From contig DASSLY010000069.1 in the NCBI GenBank assembly GCA_035689185.1, forward strand, positions 1 through 64,000: a stretch of DNA of 64,000 bases, written 5' to 3'. Positions 33,602 to 41,485 of the stretch are shown here, in pieces. The notes under the pieces were generated by a model, which was not told the DNA's origin, did no database searches, and was given only the letters and a program-made list of their open reading frames with translations. Positions within the stretch are counted from its first letter, which is position 1. Each line of letters starts with the position of its first letter. This stretch comes from DASSLY01 sp035689185 (GTDB taxonomy: Bacteria > Actinomycetota > Actinomycetes > Actinomycetales > Dermatophilaceae). A program made the translations under genes and the position numbers.

Positions 33602-34284
33602 GGGGTTGTCTCCTTCCGCTCGTCGGAGGTGTCGTTGGTGTCAGCCAGGTGCGCGACGGCGAACCAGCGGCCGACCGTCGAGGGATGCACTCCGAGCTCG
33701 CGGGCGATCCGCTTGTTCGACCAGCCCGCCTCGCGCAACTCCCACCCCAGAGCCCTCCGATCCACGACCGCCGCCGTCGTGCCGCGAGCAGGCTGTTGTG
33801 GATCAGCGGTTGGTAGCGCTGGAAAGGCATCCGCAGTGACCGTCGAGAGCGACGCGCCAGCACGTGGTTCGGTGTCGGTTCCGGGTGGTCGAGTGAGGAT
33901 CACGGTCAAGTGGGTGATGGCGAGCAGCACGACGGGCGGCACCGCCGCGACGGAGGCCGCGAGCACGCCCGGTACGTCGGCGTCCGCGGCGACGACGGCA
34001 TGGATCGCGTTCGCCGTCACCGACACGAGCGCGCCGCCGACCAGAAGAGCCCACGGGTACCAGGCAGAGCGCTGCCCGGCCAGCGCCACGACGGCGACCG
34101 TAGCGACGACGATGATGCCGTCCACGATCAGCGGCCAGGCCCACGCCTGCCCGGCGCCGATCCCCGAGCGAGCGGCGAGGTCGGCCAGCGACGTGAACGA
34201 CAGCCAGAATGCGCCGGCGGCGATGAACACCGTCCCGGCCGCCGCCGTGACGACCGCCCACCTTCGTCCATCCGCGGCGCGCAT
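33598..34284 (-). CDS. DUF2637 membrane protein with C-terminal helix-turn-helix
   Basis: Encodes 228 residues from the ATG at 34284, which overlaps the upstream stop as TGATG. An upstream GTG extension is not needed. Four hydrophobic segments form the DUF2637 part (TAAAGTVFIAAGAFWLSFTSL to VVLLAITHLTVILT). The C-terminus has an HTH motif (LREAGWSNKRIARELGVHPSTVGRWFAVAHL). DUF2637 proteins are common in actinobacterial plasmids and ICEs near spread/transfer genes. The membrane plus DNA-binding combination suggests DNA anchoring or regulation. The role is inferred. Confidence 0.8.
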   Translation of the reverse strand: MRAADGRRWAVVTAAAGTVFIAAGAFWLSFTSLADLAARSGIGAGQAWAWPLIVDGIIVVATVAVVALAGQRSAWYPWALLVGGALVSVTANAIHAVVAADADVPGVLAASVAAVPPVVLLAITHLTVILTRPPGTDTEPRAGASLSTVTADAFPALPTADPQQPARGTTAAVVDRRALGWELREAGWSNKRIARELGVHPSTVGRWFAVAHLADTNDTSDERKETTP

Positions 34285-35231
34285 CACAAGCCCCGCCCTC
34301 GCTGGGACGCGACCGACGGCGGGTTGCGTTGCCGCTCGAACCACACCGCCGAACGTGCGCCACCGGTCGGTGGGTCTGGACGCGACGGCGAACGGGGTGC
34401 GGGCGGGACGAGGCGATAGGCGGAGCGCACCGTCGTGGTGATCTCTCGCTCGCTGAGCCCTGCTTGGCTTGCGGCACTGGTGAGGACATCGAGCGCATCG
34501 GAGGTGGGTACACCGTTCTCCGCGAGGCGGCAGGCCGCCCAGAACAGGCTTCGGTTCCGTTCGCCCTCACCTCGCCCGGCGACCCACGCCGCCAACCGCG
34601 CAACATCGTTCCCTCGCAGCCCCGCGCCACCGCGAACGGCAGCTGGCTCGGGACGTGGATCGAGGAACTCCCGCAGCCCAGCCGCGTCCAGGCAGCCAAG
34701 GTCGGCGCGGGCGTTGATTACCTCATAGCGCGCGACCGTGCCGTCGATGACGCGCACCGAGGGCGGCGCGATGATGTAGCCGCCGTCGCCCCGGAAATCC
34801 ACACCCGCAGCGGCAGCCTGCCACGACCGTTGATCGACGCCCGGCGTCGCAGCGTAGAGGGCGTGCAACCCTCCCGACGGAGTCCGCACCAGAAGCGCCC
34901 ATCCGCCGACCAGTCCAGCGCGGCTGGCGCGGTCGAACGCGATCCGCCCATCGGCGCTGCCGTGCACGTCGACATCCACCACGACCATCCCGGAGGTGCC
35001 GCCGGTCGGGACACCCAGGTTCGCCTCGGGGGTCCGCGACCACCACGCCTCGACCTCCGCAACGCGGGTGGTCGCGTCGCGGAACCCGTGCGGGGTGATG
35101 GGCTGTTTCCCATCCGGCGCGCACGGAAACACCGGCACCCCTGCCAGCGCCAGATTGCGGGCGGCGACCGCCAGGGTCGCTGCTCGACTGGCGCGGAGCA
35201 GCGCCCTGGTGAAATCCGGCGGCTCGGTCAT
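34284..35231 (-). CDS. Bifunctional DNA primase/polymerase (Prim-Pol)
   Basis: Encodes 315 residues from the ATG at 35231 (TGATG overlap with the ardC stop); the GTG at 35234 would add one residue. The AEP primase-polymerase fold is recognisable by PVFPCAPDGKQPITPHGF, the catalytic acidic pair in VVVDVDVHG, and GGWALLVRTPSGGLHALYA. Such proteins prime or fill DNA in element replication or after transfer. No helicase domain is fused, so the protein is a small, possibly primase-only form. Confidence 0.88.
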   Translation of the reverse strand: MTEPPDFTRALLRASRAATLAVAARNLALAGVPVFPCAPDGKQPITPHGFRDATTRVAEVEAWWSRTPEANLGVPTGGTSGMVVVDVDVHGSADGRIAFDRASRAGLVGGWALLVRTPSGGLHALYAATPGVDQRSWQAAAAGVDFRGDGGYIIAPPSVRVIDGTVARYEVINARADLGCLDAAGLREFLDPRPEPAAVRGGAGLRGNDVARLAAWVAGRGEGERNRSLFWAACRLAENGVPTSDALDVLTSAASQAGLSEREITTTVRSAYRLVPPAPRSPSRPDPPTGGARSAVWFERQRNPPSVASQRGRGL

Positions 35232-36319
35232 CACAGCTCCCGCCCTGCCAGCACCGGCACCGCTGAGGGACGATCGGATTCAGCCAATGACGACACAGTG
35301 GCCGCCTGCGTTGGCCTCGCGGGTGGACGCATCGTGGCGTCACGTTCGAGTCCCGGCGGGGTGCCGTCGCCCACTTGGGGCGTGTCGAGCTGGTCGAGGA
35401 TCGCCAGCGCGGTCTTCCGCACGCGTTCGCCGGTCGCTTGAACGACGTGGGCGGGCTCTTGACCGTCTACCCTGGCGGCCCAGGTGGAGACGTACGGGAT
35501 CGTGTACCGGGTGGTGTCCATGCCGTGCGCGGCACCGATCATCAGCGCGACGCTTTCGGCCTCGACCTCGCGGATGCCGCGGTGCTGTAGGACCTCGTCG
35601 TCGTCGGGATCGTGCATCAGCACGTGCGCCAGCTCGTGCGCGAGTGTCTTGACCTGGGCGGCAGTGTCCATGTTCTCCCGGACCGAGACCGTGCGTGCCT
35701 CGTAGTCCGTGAGGCCGTTCGCCCCCGAAATCATCTCCTCGTGCGGCACCCGCAGCACCGCGAACCCTGCACCGTGAATCTGTCCCGCGAGCCCTTCCCA
35801 CAGGCCAGACGGAGCCTCACCTTCCAGCAATGCCGGCGAGGGCGGGATCGGCAGCGGGTCGCCGTCGGTCTGGGAGGCATCCCACACGTAGGCGGGTCGC
35901 GCGCCGACCATCCGCGAGCGCACGACCTCGCCCGCCTTCGGCTTCTCCCGCAGCCCCAACCGTCGCCACGAGCCCGCATCGGCAGGTGTCGTCGTAGCGA
36001 ACCTGCCCGTCACCGGCGCGAAGATCATGTACCCGGCTTGGCCCTTCACCACCTGTCGGCCGAGTCCCTGCCACTGGCGGTATCCGGCGACCAGAGTCGG
36101 AAACGGGTCCGGCACCCGGCCCGCGTCGAATGCCGCCTGGTGCTGCACCCAAATCAGCAGCGTGTTGTTGAATGATCGGCTGCGGAAACGCGCTGCGAAC
36201 GCCAGCGCCTGCCGCCAGTCGTCGCCCGACACCAGAGACTCGACCGCGCCGGTCAGCTTCTCGTGCAGCTCGTCGAGCTTCGCCTCGCGCGCGGCGCGGG
36301 CGTCCTGTGTCGATGCCAT
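35231..36319 (-). CDS. ArdC-type antirestriction protein
   Basis: Encodes 362 residues from the ATG at 36319 with GGAG upstream. The N-terminal ArdC ssDNA-binding domain (DDWRQALAFAARFRSRSFNNTLLIW, GYRQWQGLGRQVVKGQ) is followed by a metallopeptidase-like region with the zinc motif HELAH near residue 228 and a downstream glutamate stretch (EVEAESVALMIG). ArdC proteins protect transferred DNA from host restriction. It is the first gene of the leftward transfer operon, directly behind the operator array. Confidence 0.9.
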   Translation of the reverse strand: MASTQDARAAREAKLDELHEKLTGAVESLVSGDDWRQALAFAARFRSRSFNNTLLIWVQHQAAFDAGRVPDPFPTLVAGYRQWQGLGRQVVKGQAGYMIFAPVTGRFATTTPADAGSWRRLGLREKPKAGEVVRSRMVGARPAYVWDASQTDGDPLPIPPSPALLEGEAPSGLWEGLAGQIHGAGFAVLRVPHEEMISGANGLTDYEARTVSVRENMDTAAQVKTLAHELAHVLMHDPDDDEVLQHRGIREVEAESVALMIGAAHGMDTTRYTIPYVSTWAARVDGQEPAHVVQATGERVRKTALAILDQLDTPQVGDGTPPGLERDATMRPPARPTQAATVSSLAESDRPSAVPVLAGREL

Positions 36320-36494
36320 GCTCCGGCCTCCTGCTCTACGGGCCGCGGCGCGAGTGGGCGCGGCGTAACACCTTCCAGGTAGGCGGGAACACCCCAGACC
36401 GTGCCGAGAGCTGGACATCGTTCACCTCCTTGAGCCATCGCGAGCCGAGACGGAAACCAGCACTTTGAGCATGCTCAAACTGCTGGCAGTCCTG

Positions 36495-36523
36495 TTCTAA
36501 CACCGACCGTTGAGCATGCGCAA
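36495..36523 (-). promoter_or_regulatory. Leftward promoter of the transfer operon
   Basis: On the minus strand, TTGCGC at 36523-36518 and TTAGAA at 36500-36495 with a 17-bp spacer form a good -35/-10 pair. Operator copy 2 covers the -35 box, and copy 1 lies just downstream of the expected start site near 36488. It would drive ardC and the leftward genes. Confidence 0.6.
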
Positions 36524-36526
36524 CCC

Positions 36527-36555
36527 TTGATTTGTGCATGCTCAACGACTAGATT
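36527..36555 (+). promoter_or_regulatory. Rightward promoter of the HTH-ImmA operon
   Basis: TTGATT at 36527-36532 and TAGATT at 36550-36555 with a 17-bp spacer. Operator copy 3 occupies the spacer, and copy 4 the likely start site near 36562. Binding here would give autorepression of the HTH gene. Confidence 0.7.
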
Positions 36556-36630
36556 TGAGCATGCACAACCACCCTCTGGGTGGACAACATCGATGCCTTG
36601 CCCGTCGCGAAGGGAAGGGGGTCAATCACC

Positions 36631-37062
36631 ATGACCGAAGCCGAGAGTCAGGTTGAGGCTGAAAACCTGGCCAAGCGTCTGCGGCTCCTAATGGATGTCG
36701 CCGTCGCCGAGACCGGCTCCGAACCGACCTACTCGCAGATCGCGGACTACCTCAAGGAACGAGGTACCAACCTGTCGCGGTCGCGCTGGACCTACATGGT
36801 CAACGGCCACCGCTACGTCCAAGACCCGGCCGTCTTCGAGGGACTGGCGGCGTTCTTCGATGTCGATGCCGCCTTCCTCACGGGTGAGGACGGTGCCGCC
36901 ACCCCTGAGAAGGTCTCCGCACAGCTTGACCTCGTGCGATCCATGCGGGCAGCGAAGGTGAAGTCCTACGCCGCCCGCACGCTCGGTGACATCTCGCCGA
37001 GAGCACTCCAAGCCATCACCAAGTTCCTGGACGAGGAAATGTCATCAATGCCCGAGCACTGA
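36631..37062 (+). CDS. XRE/EspR-like HTH regulator
   Basis: Encodes 143 residues from the ATG at 36631, which has AGGGGG upstream; a GTG at 36580 would add 17 residues. The HTH is seen in EPTYSQIADYLKERGTNLSRSRWTYMVNGHRYVQ, followed by VFEGLAAFFDVDAAFLTGED as in EspR-type proteins. The C-terminus is helical. It lies next to the four-palindrome array and precedes an ImmA-like protease gene, so it is the likely repressor of both divergent promoters and the protease's substrate. Binding to the palindromes is inferred, not shown. Confidence 0.8.
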   Translation: MTEAESQVEAENLAKRLRLLMDVAVAETGSEPTYSQIADYLKERGTNLSRSRWTYMVNGHRYVQDPAVFEGLAAFFDVDAAFLTGEDGAATPEKVSAQLDLVRSMRAAKVKSYAARTLGDISPRALQAITKFLDEEMSSMPEH

Positions 37063-37122
37063 CGGGTGTCGTGCGACGCGAAGCCGATGCCGGTCCATGC
37101 TCTCCACCGAGAGGGGCGAACC

Positions 37123-37587
37123 GTGAATATCGAACAGACCGTATCGGCGGCCGTCGCGAGCCTTCAGCTCGGTAGCACCTTCACCCTCGACGACCTCCTC
37201 CAAGCAGTTCAGAACCGACGGCACCGCAGGCTGCGCGTCGTCGAACTCGCCGACCTCGACACCCGCGACGGCATCTGCGCGATCTGGCTGGTCACAGACA
37301 CTGAAGACCTCGTGCTCCACGCACGCAGCGACTCGACGCTGCACCGCCAGCAGTTCGTCCTGCACGAGTTCGCGCACATGATCCTGGGTCACTGCGAGGG
37401 AAAGGACTGCGCGGCTCAGGACGTGCTTCTGCCGGACATCCCGCCCTACACCCGTGGACGCCTGCTCAAGCGGCAAGACATCGACTGTGACACCGAGATC
37501 GCCGCCGAGTCCCTTGCCGACCGGCTCGCGGCGGGCATCCGAGGATCGGTGTTCGCTGAATCCCGCTACTTGGAGGTCTTCGGATGA
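37123..37587 (+). CDS. ImmA/IrrE-like metallopeptidase
   Basis: Encodes 154 residues from a GTG at 37123, chosen for the GAGGGG site 6 bases upstream; a GTG at 37066 and an ATG at 37087 are in frame. The zinc motif is HEFAHMILGH (about residues 80-89), with a downstream acidic stretch (DTEIAAESLADRLAAG) that fits the third ligand. ImmA proteins cleave the repressor of ICEBs1 to induce transfer. The order HTH then ImmA is conserved here. It overlaps the next gene by ATGA. Confidence 0.82.
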   Translation: MNIEQTVSAAVASLQLGSTFTLDDLLQAVQNRRHRRLRVVELADLDTRDGICAIWLVTDTEDLVLHARSDSTLHRQQFVLHEFAHMILGHCEGKDCAAQDVLLPDIPPYTRGRLLKRQDIDCDTEIAAESLADRLAAGIRGSVFAESRYLEVFG

Positions 37588-38591
37588 TCCAGACGCTCGT
37601 CGCGACGCTCATGTGGGCGCTCGTGGCGAGCCTGCTCATCTTCCGCCGCAAACGCGCAGACCGAAGCGTCACCTACGCAGCCCTGGCCATCGCCGTCGCG
37701 ATGACGTTGAACGTCGACGCCATCTACCCCGCCGTCGATCCGCTGCTCGGCGGAACGAACCTCGCCACCCTGGTCGCGGACGCACTGCTGATGGCCGGAC
37801 TCTTCTTTCTCGGGCGAGGAGTCATGAAGACCGGTGAGTACCGACCCACGCTCGCCCGGACCGCCGTGAGCGTCCCTGTGCTCTCCGTGGCGCTCTGCGC
37901 GATCACCGCGTCGTTCCTTTTCATCGACCGTGGCGCGACCACGACCCAGTTCATGAACGACCTCGGCGCCCAACCCGCCGCCGCGGCCTACTCGATCATC
38001 AACTTCACCTACGGCGCCACCGTCATCACCGCGATGATGCTCCTCGCGACTCAGCGGTACCGGCACAGCACCGGCATCCAGCGTCTACCCGCAGGGCTAC
38101 TGGCACTGGGATCGGCCTCCGGCTTCACCCTTTGCCTCGCGGTGATCGTCATGGACGTCGCCCACGTCACCGACCACCTCGACCTCATGCACGTCGTCCA
38201 GCCCGCCTACGGGCCGCTCTCTCTGCTCACCTTCTTGTTCCTCTGCGCCGGCTTTGCCGCACAGCCCGCGCTGCGCCGCGCCCAGCACTATCTGCGTCGG
38301 CGGCGCACCGCTGACCTTGCGGCACAGTTGGAACCCCTCTGGAACCGAGCAACAGAGGTGAGACCCGGCCTGAGCCAAGCCGACCCCCTTGCCGCGAGCA
38401 CGGAAGAGCCCGAAGGACGCCTGCACCGAGAGATCGTGGAGATCCGCGACGCGATGATCGACCCCCGCGTTTCCTTCGAGGTGAATAATGCCGAGCGCAC
38501 CCTGCTGGAGCGCGCCGAGAGCCTTCTCCTCGGATGCGACCGAACCGCGGTGTCCGAGCCGCAAACCCCGCACAAGATGGGTGGCACGTGA
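37584..38591 (+). CDS. Multi-span membrane protein (MAB_1171c-like)
   Basis: Encodes 335 residues from the ATG at 37584, overlapping the protease gene. About seven hydrophobic segments (residues 3-240: LVATLMWALVASLLIF, TYAALAIAVAMTLNV, VLSVALCAITASFLFI, LSLLTFLFLCAGFAAQ) and a soluble C-terminal approximately 95 residues. The layout fits the MAB_1171c putative transporter family that accompanies HTH/ImmA pairs in actinobacteria. A sensing or export role for the switch is possible but not demonstrated. Confidence 0.75.
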   Translation: MIQTLVATLMWALVASLLIFRRKRADRSVTYAALAIAVAMTLNVDAIYPAVDPLLGGTNLATLVADALLMAGLFFLGRGVMKTGEYRPTLARTAVSVPVLSVALCAITASFLFIDRGATTTQFMNDLGAQPAAAAYSIINFTYGATVITAMMLLATQRYRHSTGIQRLPAGLLALGSASGFTLCLAVIVMDVAHVTDHLDLMHVVQPAYGPLSLLTFLFLCAGFAAQPALRRAQHYLRRRRTADLAAQLEPLWNRATEVRPGLSQADPLAASTEEPEGRLHREIVEIRDAMIDPRVSFEVNNAERTLLERAESLLLGCDRTAVSEPQTPHKMGGT

Positions 38592-39724
38592 TCAGCCGCC
38601 TTGCCCTGGGAATCGGGATCGTAACTGTGGCCGCCTCCGGGCTCGGCTGGGTCGTCGCACGTCGACTTACCGCACCCGTCGGTCCACGCAGATTCGACCT
38701 CACCGTCCACGACGTCGAAGATGACGGCGACGGATGCTGGATCGTGCTCGACCGGACTGATCAGACCGCCTCCGCTGGCTGCTACAACCTCTGGTTTGCC
38801 AGCGGCGGCTGGGCACAGGTCTCCGCAGAGACACTCGATCGCGGGACAACTCGGATCGCGAGAAGGGTGGAGAAGCACGCGCCTGGACTCATTCCGAGAG
38901 TGGGCGACCGCACCTCCTGGAGCGGCATCTACTACGCGACCCCACAGGACGCCGGCCTCCACGCACAGGACATCACCATAGGTACTCGCGCAGGGCCAGC
39001 CCCCACCTGGCGCTTTGACGGCGACCGCACAACCTGGGCGATTCACATCCACGGCCTCGGCAGCATCCGAGCCGGAACACTCCGCGGCGTGCTCGCAGCC
39101 ACCGATCTCGGCTACACCTCACTCGTCACCACCTACCGCAACGATGGCGAAGGCCCACACGTCGGCAACGGCCGCTCAACCCTCGGCGCCACCGAGACCC
39201 CCGATGCCCAAGCCGCCATCGAGTACGCCGTAAGCCACGGGGCCCGACGCATCGTGCTCTTTGGATGGTCGATGGGGGCCGCCATCGCGCTGCAGCTCGC
39301 AAACCGCTCGCCGCACCGAGACGCCATCGCGGGCCTCGTGGTCGACTCGCCCGTGCTCAACTGGACCGAGGTCATCAAGGCGAACTGCACCCGCAGCGGC
39401 CTCCCCGCAGCAGCGGGCAGCCTCGCGATCCCGTGGCTGACCCTCCGCCCCCTGGCTCGCATGGTCGGCCTACCGGAGCGCATCCCCCTCCCATCCTTCG
39501 ACTGGATGGCACGCGCCGCAGAACTCACCACCCCCACACTCATCCTCCACGGCATGCAGGACGACTCAGTTCCGATACGGCTCTCACAAGCACTCCAAGA
39601 CCGCCGCCCCGACCTCGTCGTGCTGGAGACCTTCGATGCCGGACACACGCTCTCCTGGAACTCCGACCCCAATCGCTGGCACCACACGGTGACGACGTGG
39701 CTCGCCGCCCGAAGCCCGTCCTGA
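38588..39724 (+). CDS. Alpha/beta hydrolase with N-terminal membrane anchor
   Basis: Encodes 378 residues from a GTG at 38588 that overlaps the preceding stop (GTGA). One hydrophobic segment (LALGIGIVTVAASGLGWVVA) precedes an extracytoplasmic-type hydrolase. The nucleophile elbow GWSMGA is near residue 227, an acid is in HGMQDDSVPI near residue 325, and the histidine is in DAGHTLSW near 354. It ends the four-gene rightward operon. The substrate is unknown; a signal-processing or lipid-cleaving role would fit the regulatory neighbours. Confidence 0.82.
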   Translation: MISRLALGIGIVTVAASGLGWVVARRLTAPVGPRRFDLTVHDVEDDGDGCWIVLDRTDQTASAGCYNLWFASGGWAQVSAETLDRGTTRIARRVEKHAPGLIPRVGDRTSWSGIYYATPQDAGLHAQDITIGTRAGPAPTWRFDGDRTTWAIHIHGLGSIRAGTLRGVLAATDLGYTSLVTTYRNDGEGPHVGNGRSTLGATETPDAQAAIEYAVSHGARRIVLFGWSMGAAIALQLANRSPHRDAIAGLVVDSPVLNWTEVIKANCTRSGLPAAAGSLAIPWLTLRPLARMVGLPERIPLPSFDWMARAAELTTPTLILHGMQDDSVPIRLSQALQDRRPDLVVLETFDAGHTLSWNSDPNRWHHTVTTWLAARSPS

Positions 39725-39860
39725 CAACGTCCGCGACATCATCGCCCCCGGCACCCGTTTCGTTCGGCCACGCCCGGAGAAACCCCGCTCAAGCGGCACG
39801 TAAACCGGTATCATCGGGAGTGTTGGCCCGCCCGGGGTCATGGAGCGAGGGAGGACCAAC
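39725..39860. other. Spacer at left side of BREX cassette
   Basis: A 136-bp gene-free stretch between the hydrolase and the HTH gene. A TATCAT at 39809-39814 resembles a -10 box, and a GGGAGGA site serves the HTH gene at 39861. The left edge of the BREX cassette probably lies here. I see no repeats. Confidence 0.3.
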
Positions 39861-40049
39861 GTGGCTGAGCCGTGGCTGTCCGCAGACGACATCGCCGCCC
39901 ACCTCGGGGTCACCAAAGACACCGTCTACACCTGGATCGCCGAGAAGGCCATGCCCGCCCACAAAATCGGGCGCCTCTGGAAGTTCCAAGCCAGCGAGAT
40001 AGACGACTGGGTACGCCGGGGCGGTGCGGGAGGAGAAGACGCCCCGTGA
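39861..40049 (+). CDS. Excisionase-type HTH protein (MerR/HTH_17-like)
   Basis: Encodes 62 residues from a GTG with GGGAGGA upstream. The whole protein is a winged HTH (WLSADDIAAHLGVTKDTVYTWIAEKAMP, HKIGRLWKFQASEIDDWVRRG). Such proteins often precede defence operons and phage genes. Here it lies directly before BREX, so it may regulate that operon, or be the element's excision factor. The sequence cannot decide between the two. Confidence 0.8.
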   Translation: MAEPWLSADDIAAHLGVTKDTVYTWIAEKAMPAHKIGRLWKFQASEIDDWVRRGGAGGEDAP

Positions 40050-40198
40050 ATGCTCGAATGTCGGAGGCTCCTGCTGAAATGAGGCCCGCGATGGAGTCCA
40101 TCACGGAGCAGAGTCGAAATGCAGTGTGGTGGGCGAATGATGCGATGTGCGCGTGGGAAGGAGGAAGACCGAGAGATGACGAGTTCTCATATCGCTGA
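40046..40198 (+). CDS. Possible 50-residue ORF between HTH gene and brxA
   Basis: A GTG at 40046 overlaps the HTH gene stop (GTGA) and opens 50 codons ending 22 bp inside brxA. The third-position GC is lower than in neighbours, and no family is recognised. It may be a coupling ORF or chance. It is reported only because of the overlap at both ends. Confidence 0.25.
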   Translation: MNARMSEAPAEMRPAMESITEQSRNAVWWANDAMCAWEGGRPRDDEFSYR

Positions 40199-40931
40199 AC
40201 GCGATTTCACCCTCGGCACGCTGCGGACGACCTCCAGCCACACGATCGGCATTCCCCACCTGGTGGAGCTTCTGCGCAATCTGCCATCTGATGCGCCCGC
40301 CGAGCAGTACTGCGAGGCGGTTGTCGACGGCAACGTCCTCGGCCGTCCGACTCAGACTGGCCGGCAGCGTTCATTCCGACACCTGCGCGAGTTGTACTTC
40401 CTTGACCCTGGTCGCCCCGAGTTCGCGGCACTGCGGCACTTCTGGGACATCGACCCCTCGGCACGCCCGCTCCTGGCGGGGTTGCTGGCCTTCACCCGAG
40501 ACGAGGTGCTTCGCGCTTCGTTCGCCGCGATTGCGGATCTCCCCGCGGGTTCAAGCGTGACGTCGGCAGACCTCACCGCTGCTGTCGCCGCAGAGTTTGG
40601 CAACGAGATGTCGGAGTCGACGCTCGGGAAGACTGGCCGCAACACGGGTGCTTGCTGGACCCAGACGGGGCATCTCGCCGGTCGTGCCAAGAAGGTGCGC
40701 ACCTTTGTGGAGGCCCGTCCGGCGGTCATCGCCTATGCGGCCTATCTGGGGCACCTCGCCGGCGGGCGTGGTCTCGGCGTCCTCGACAACCCGTGGTCGC
40801 AGATCCTCTGGATCGGACCCGGCCGTTCGTTGGAAGCGCTGCGCGACGCGCACGCCCAGGGACTCCTCGACCTGCTGGTGGCGGGCAACGTCGTCGACGT
40901 GTCGTTCCCGGCCCTCGGCGGTGGGGCATGA
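40176..40931 (+). CDS. brxA: BREX protein BrxA (DUF1819)
   Basis: Encodes 251 residues from the ATG at 40176, with an AAGGAGG site about 12 bases upstream. It is helical and basic (FTLGTLRTTSSHTIGIPHLVELL, FRHLRELYFLDPGRPEFAALRHFWD) with the winged-helix-like region of DUF1819 proteins. It is the first gene of the canonical type I BREX order, and its role in the complex is structural or DNA-binding. Identification rests on sequence pattern plus the exact order of the five genes after it. Confidence 0.88.
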   Translation: MTSSHIAERDFTLGTLRTTSSHTIGIPHLVELLRNLPSDAPAEQYCEAVVDGNVLGRPTQTGRQRSFRHLRELYFLDPGRPEFAALRHFWDIDPSARPLLAGLLAFTRDEVLRASFAAIADLPAGSSVTSADLTAAVAAEFGNEMSESTLGKTGRNTGACWTQTGHLAGRAKKVRTFVEARPAVIAYAAYLGHLAGGRGLGVLDNPWSQILWIGPGRSLEALRDAHAQGLLDLLVAGNVVDVSFPALGGGA

Positions 40932-41485
40932 GCCGCGTCTCCGATCTCGTCGATGCCTACAAGGCCGAGTTGTCCTTCACGTGGAAGGACCACGTCTCGG
41001 GTGGTGAGCGCGTCTGGATGCTTGTCTACCCGCCGGACCTGGAGCGGCAGATGCGGCACGCTCTGCCGAGCCTGGAGCTGGCGACAACCCAGGCGAGTCG
41101 CGACTGGGTTGTTCTCGATGTCACCGATGACTTCGGGCGCTGGCTGGGTTCGCACCGGCATGCGGAGGCGTTCTACGAGGAGCCGAGCGACCTCACGCAG
41201 TCGATCCTCGATCAGTTCGAAACGACATTGGTCGCGCGCATCCGGCGGGCCCTCGAAGGCGCCCCCTTGAACGCCGTCGTGGCGCTCGTCGGCCTCGGCT
41301 CGATCTTCCCGTTCCTACGAGCGTCGAGCGTTATCAAGTCCGTCGACTCCGCCGTGACCGGCCGCCTCCTCGTGCTCTTCCCGGGGCTTCACGACCCGGA
41401 GACCCATTCATTCCGCCTCCTCGACGCGCGCGACGGGTTTGACTACCGTGCCCGCGTCATCGATCCGCAGAAGGACCTCGCGTGA
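40928..41485 (+). CDS. brxB: BREX protein BrxB (DUF1788)
   Basis: Encodes 185 residues with an ATGA overlap to brxA. It matches the DUF1788 pattern (RVSDLVDAYKAELSFTW, AVVALVGLGSIFPFLRASSVIKSVD, TGRLLVLFPG). Length and position fit BrxB of type I BREX, a small scaffold-like protein of the defence complex. The next gene starts within its stop codon (GTGA). Confidence 0.92.
   Translation: MSRVSDLVDAYKAELSFTWKDHVSGGERVWMLVYPPDLERQMRHALPSLELATTQASRDWVVLDVTDDFGRWLGSHRHAEAFYEEPSDLTQSILDQFETTLVARIRRALEGAPLNAVVALVGLGSIFPFLRASSVIKSVDSAVTGRLLVLFPGLHDPETHSFRLLDARDGFDYRARVIDPQKDLA

Larger units (their letters stand above)
36464..36568. promoter_or_regulatory. Four-copy palindromic operator array
   Basis: Four copies of the palindrome TTGAGCATGCTCAA: a perfect 16-bp version at 36464-36479 and one-mismatch 14-bp versions at 36510-36523, 36532-36545 and 36555-36568. 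Centre spacings are 45, 22 and 23 bp, multiples of about two helical turns, so bound dimers would lie on one face of the DNA. The copies overlap both divergent promoters. The likely binder is the HTH protein encoded immediately to the right. Confidence 0.85.
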
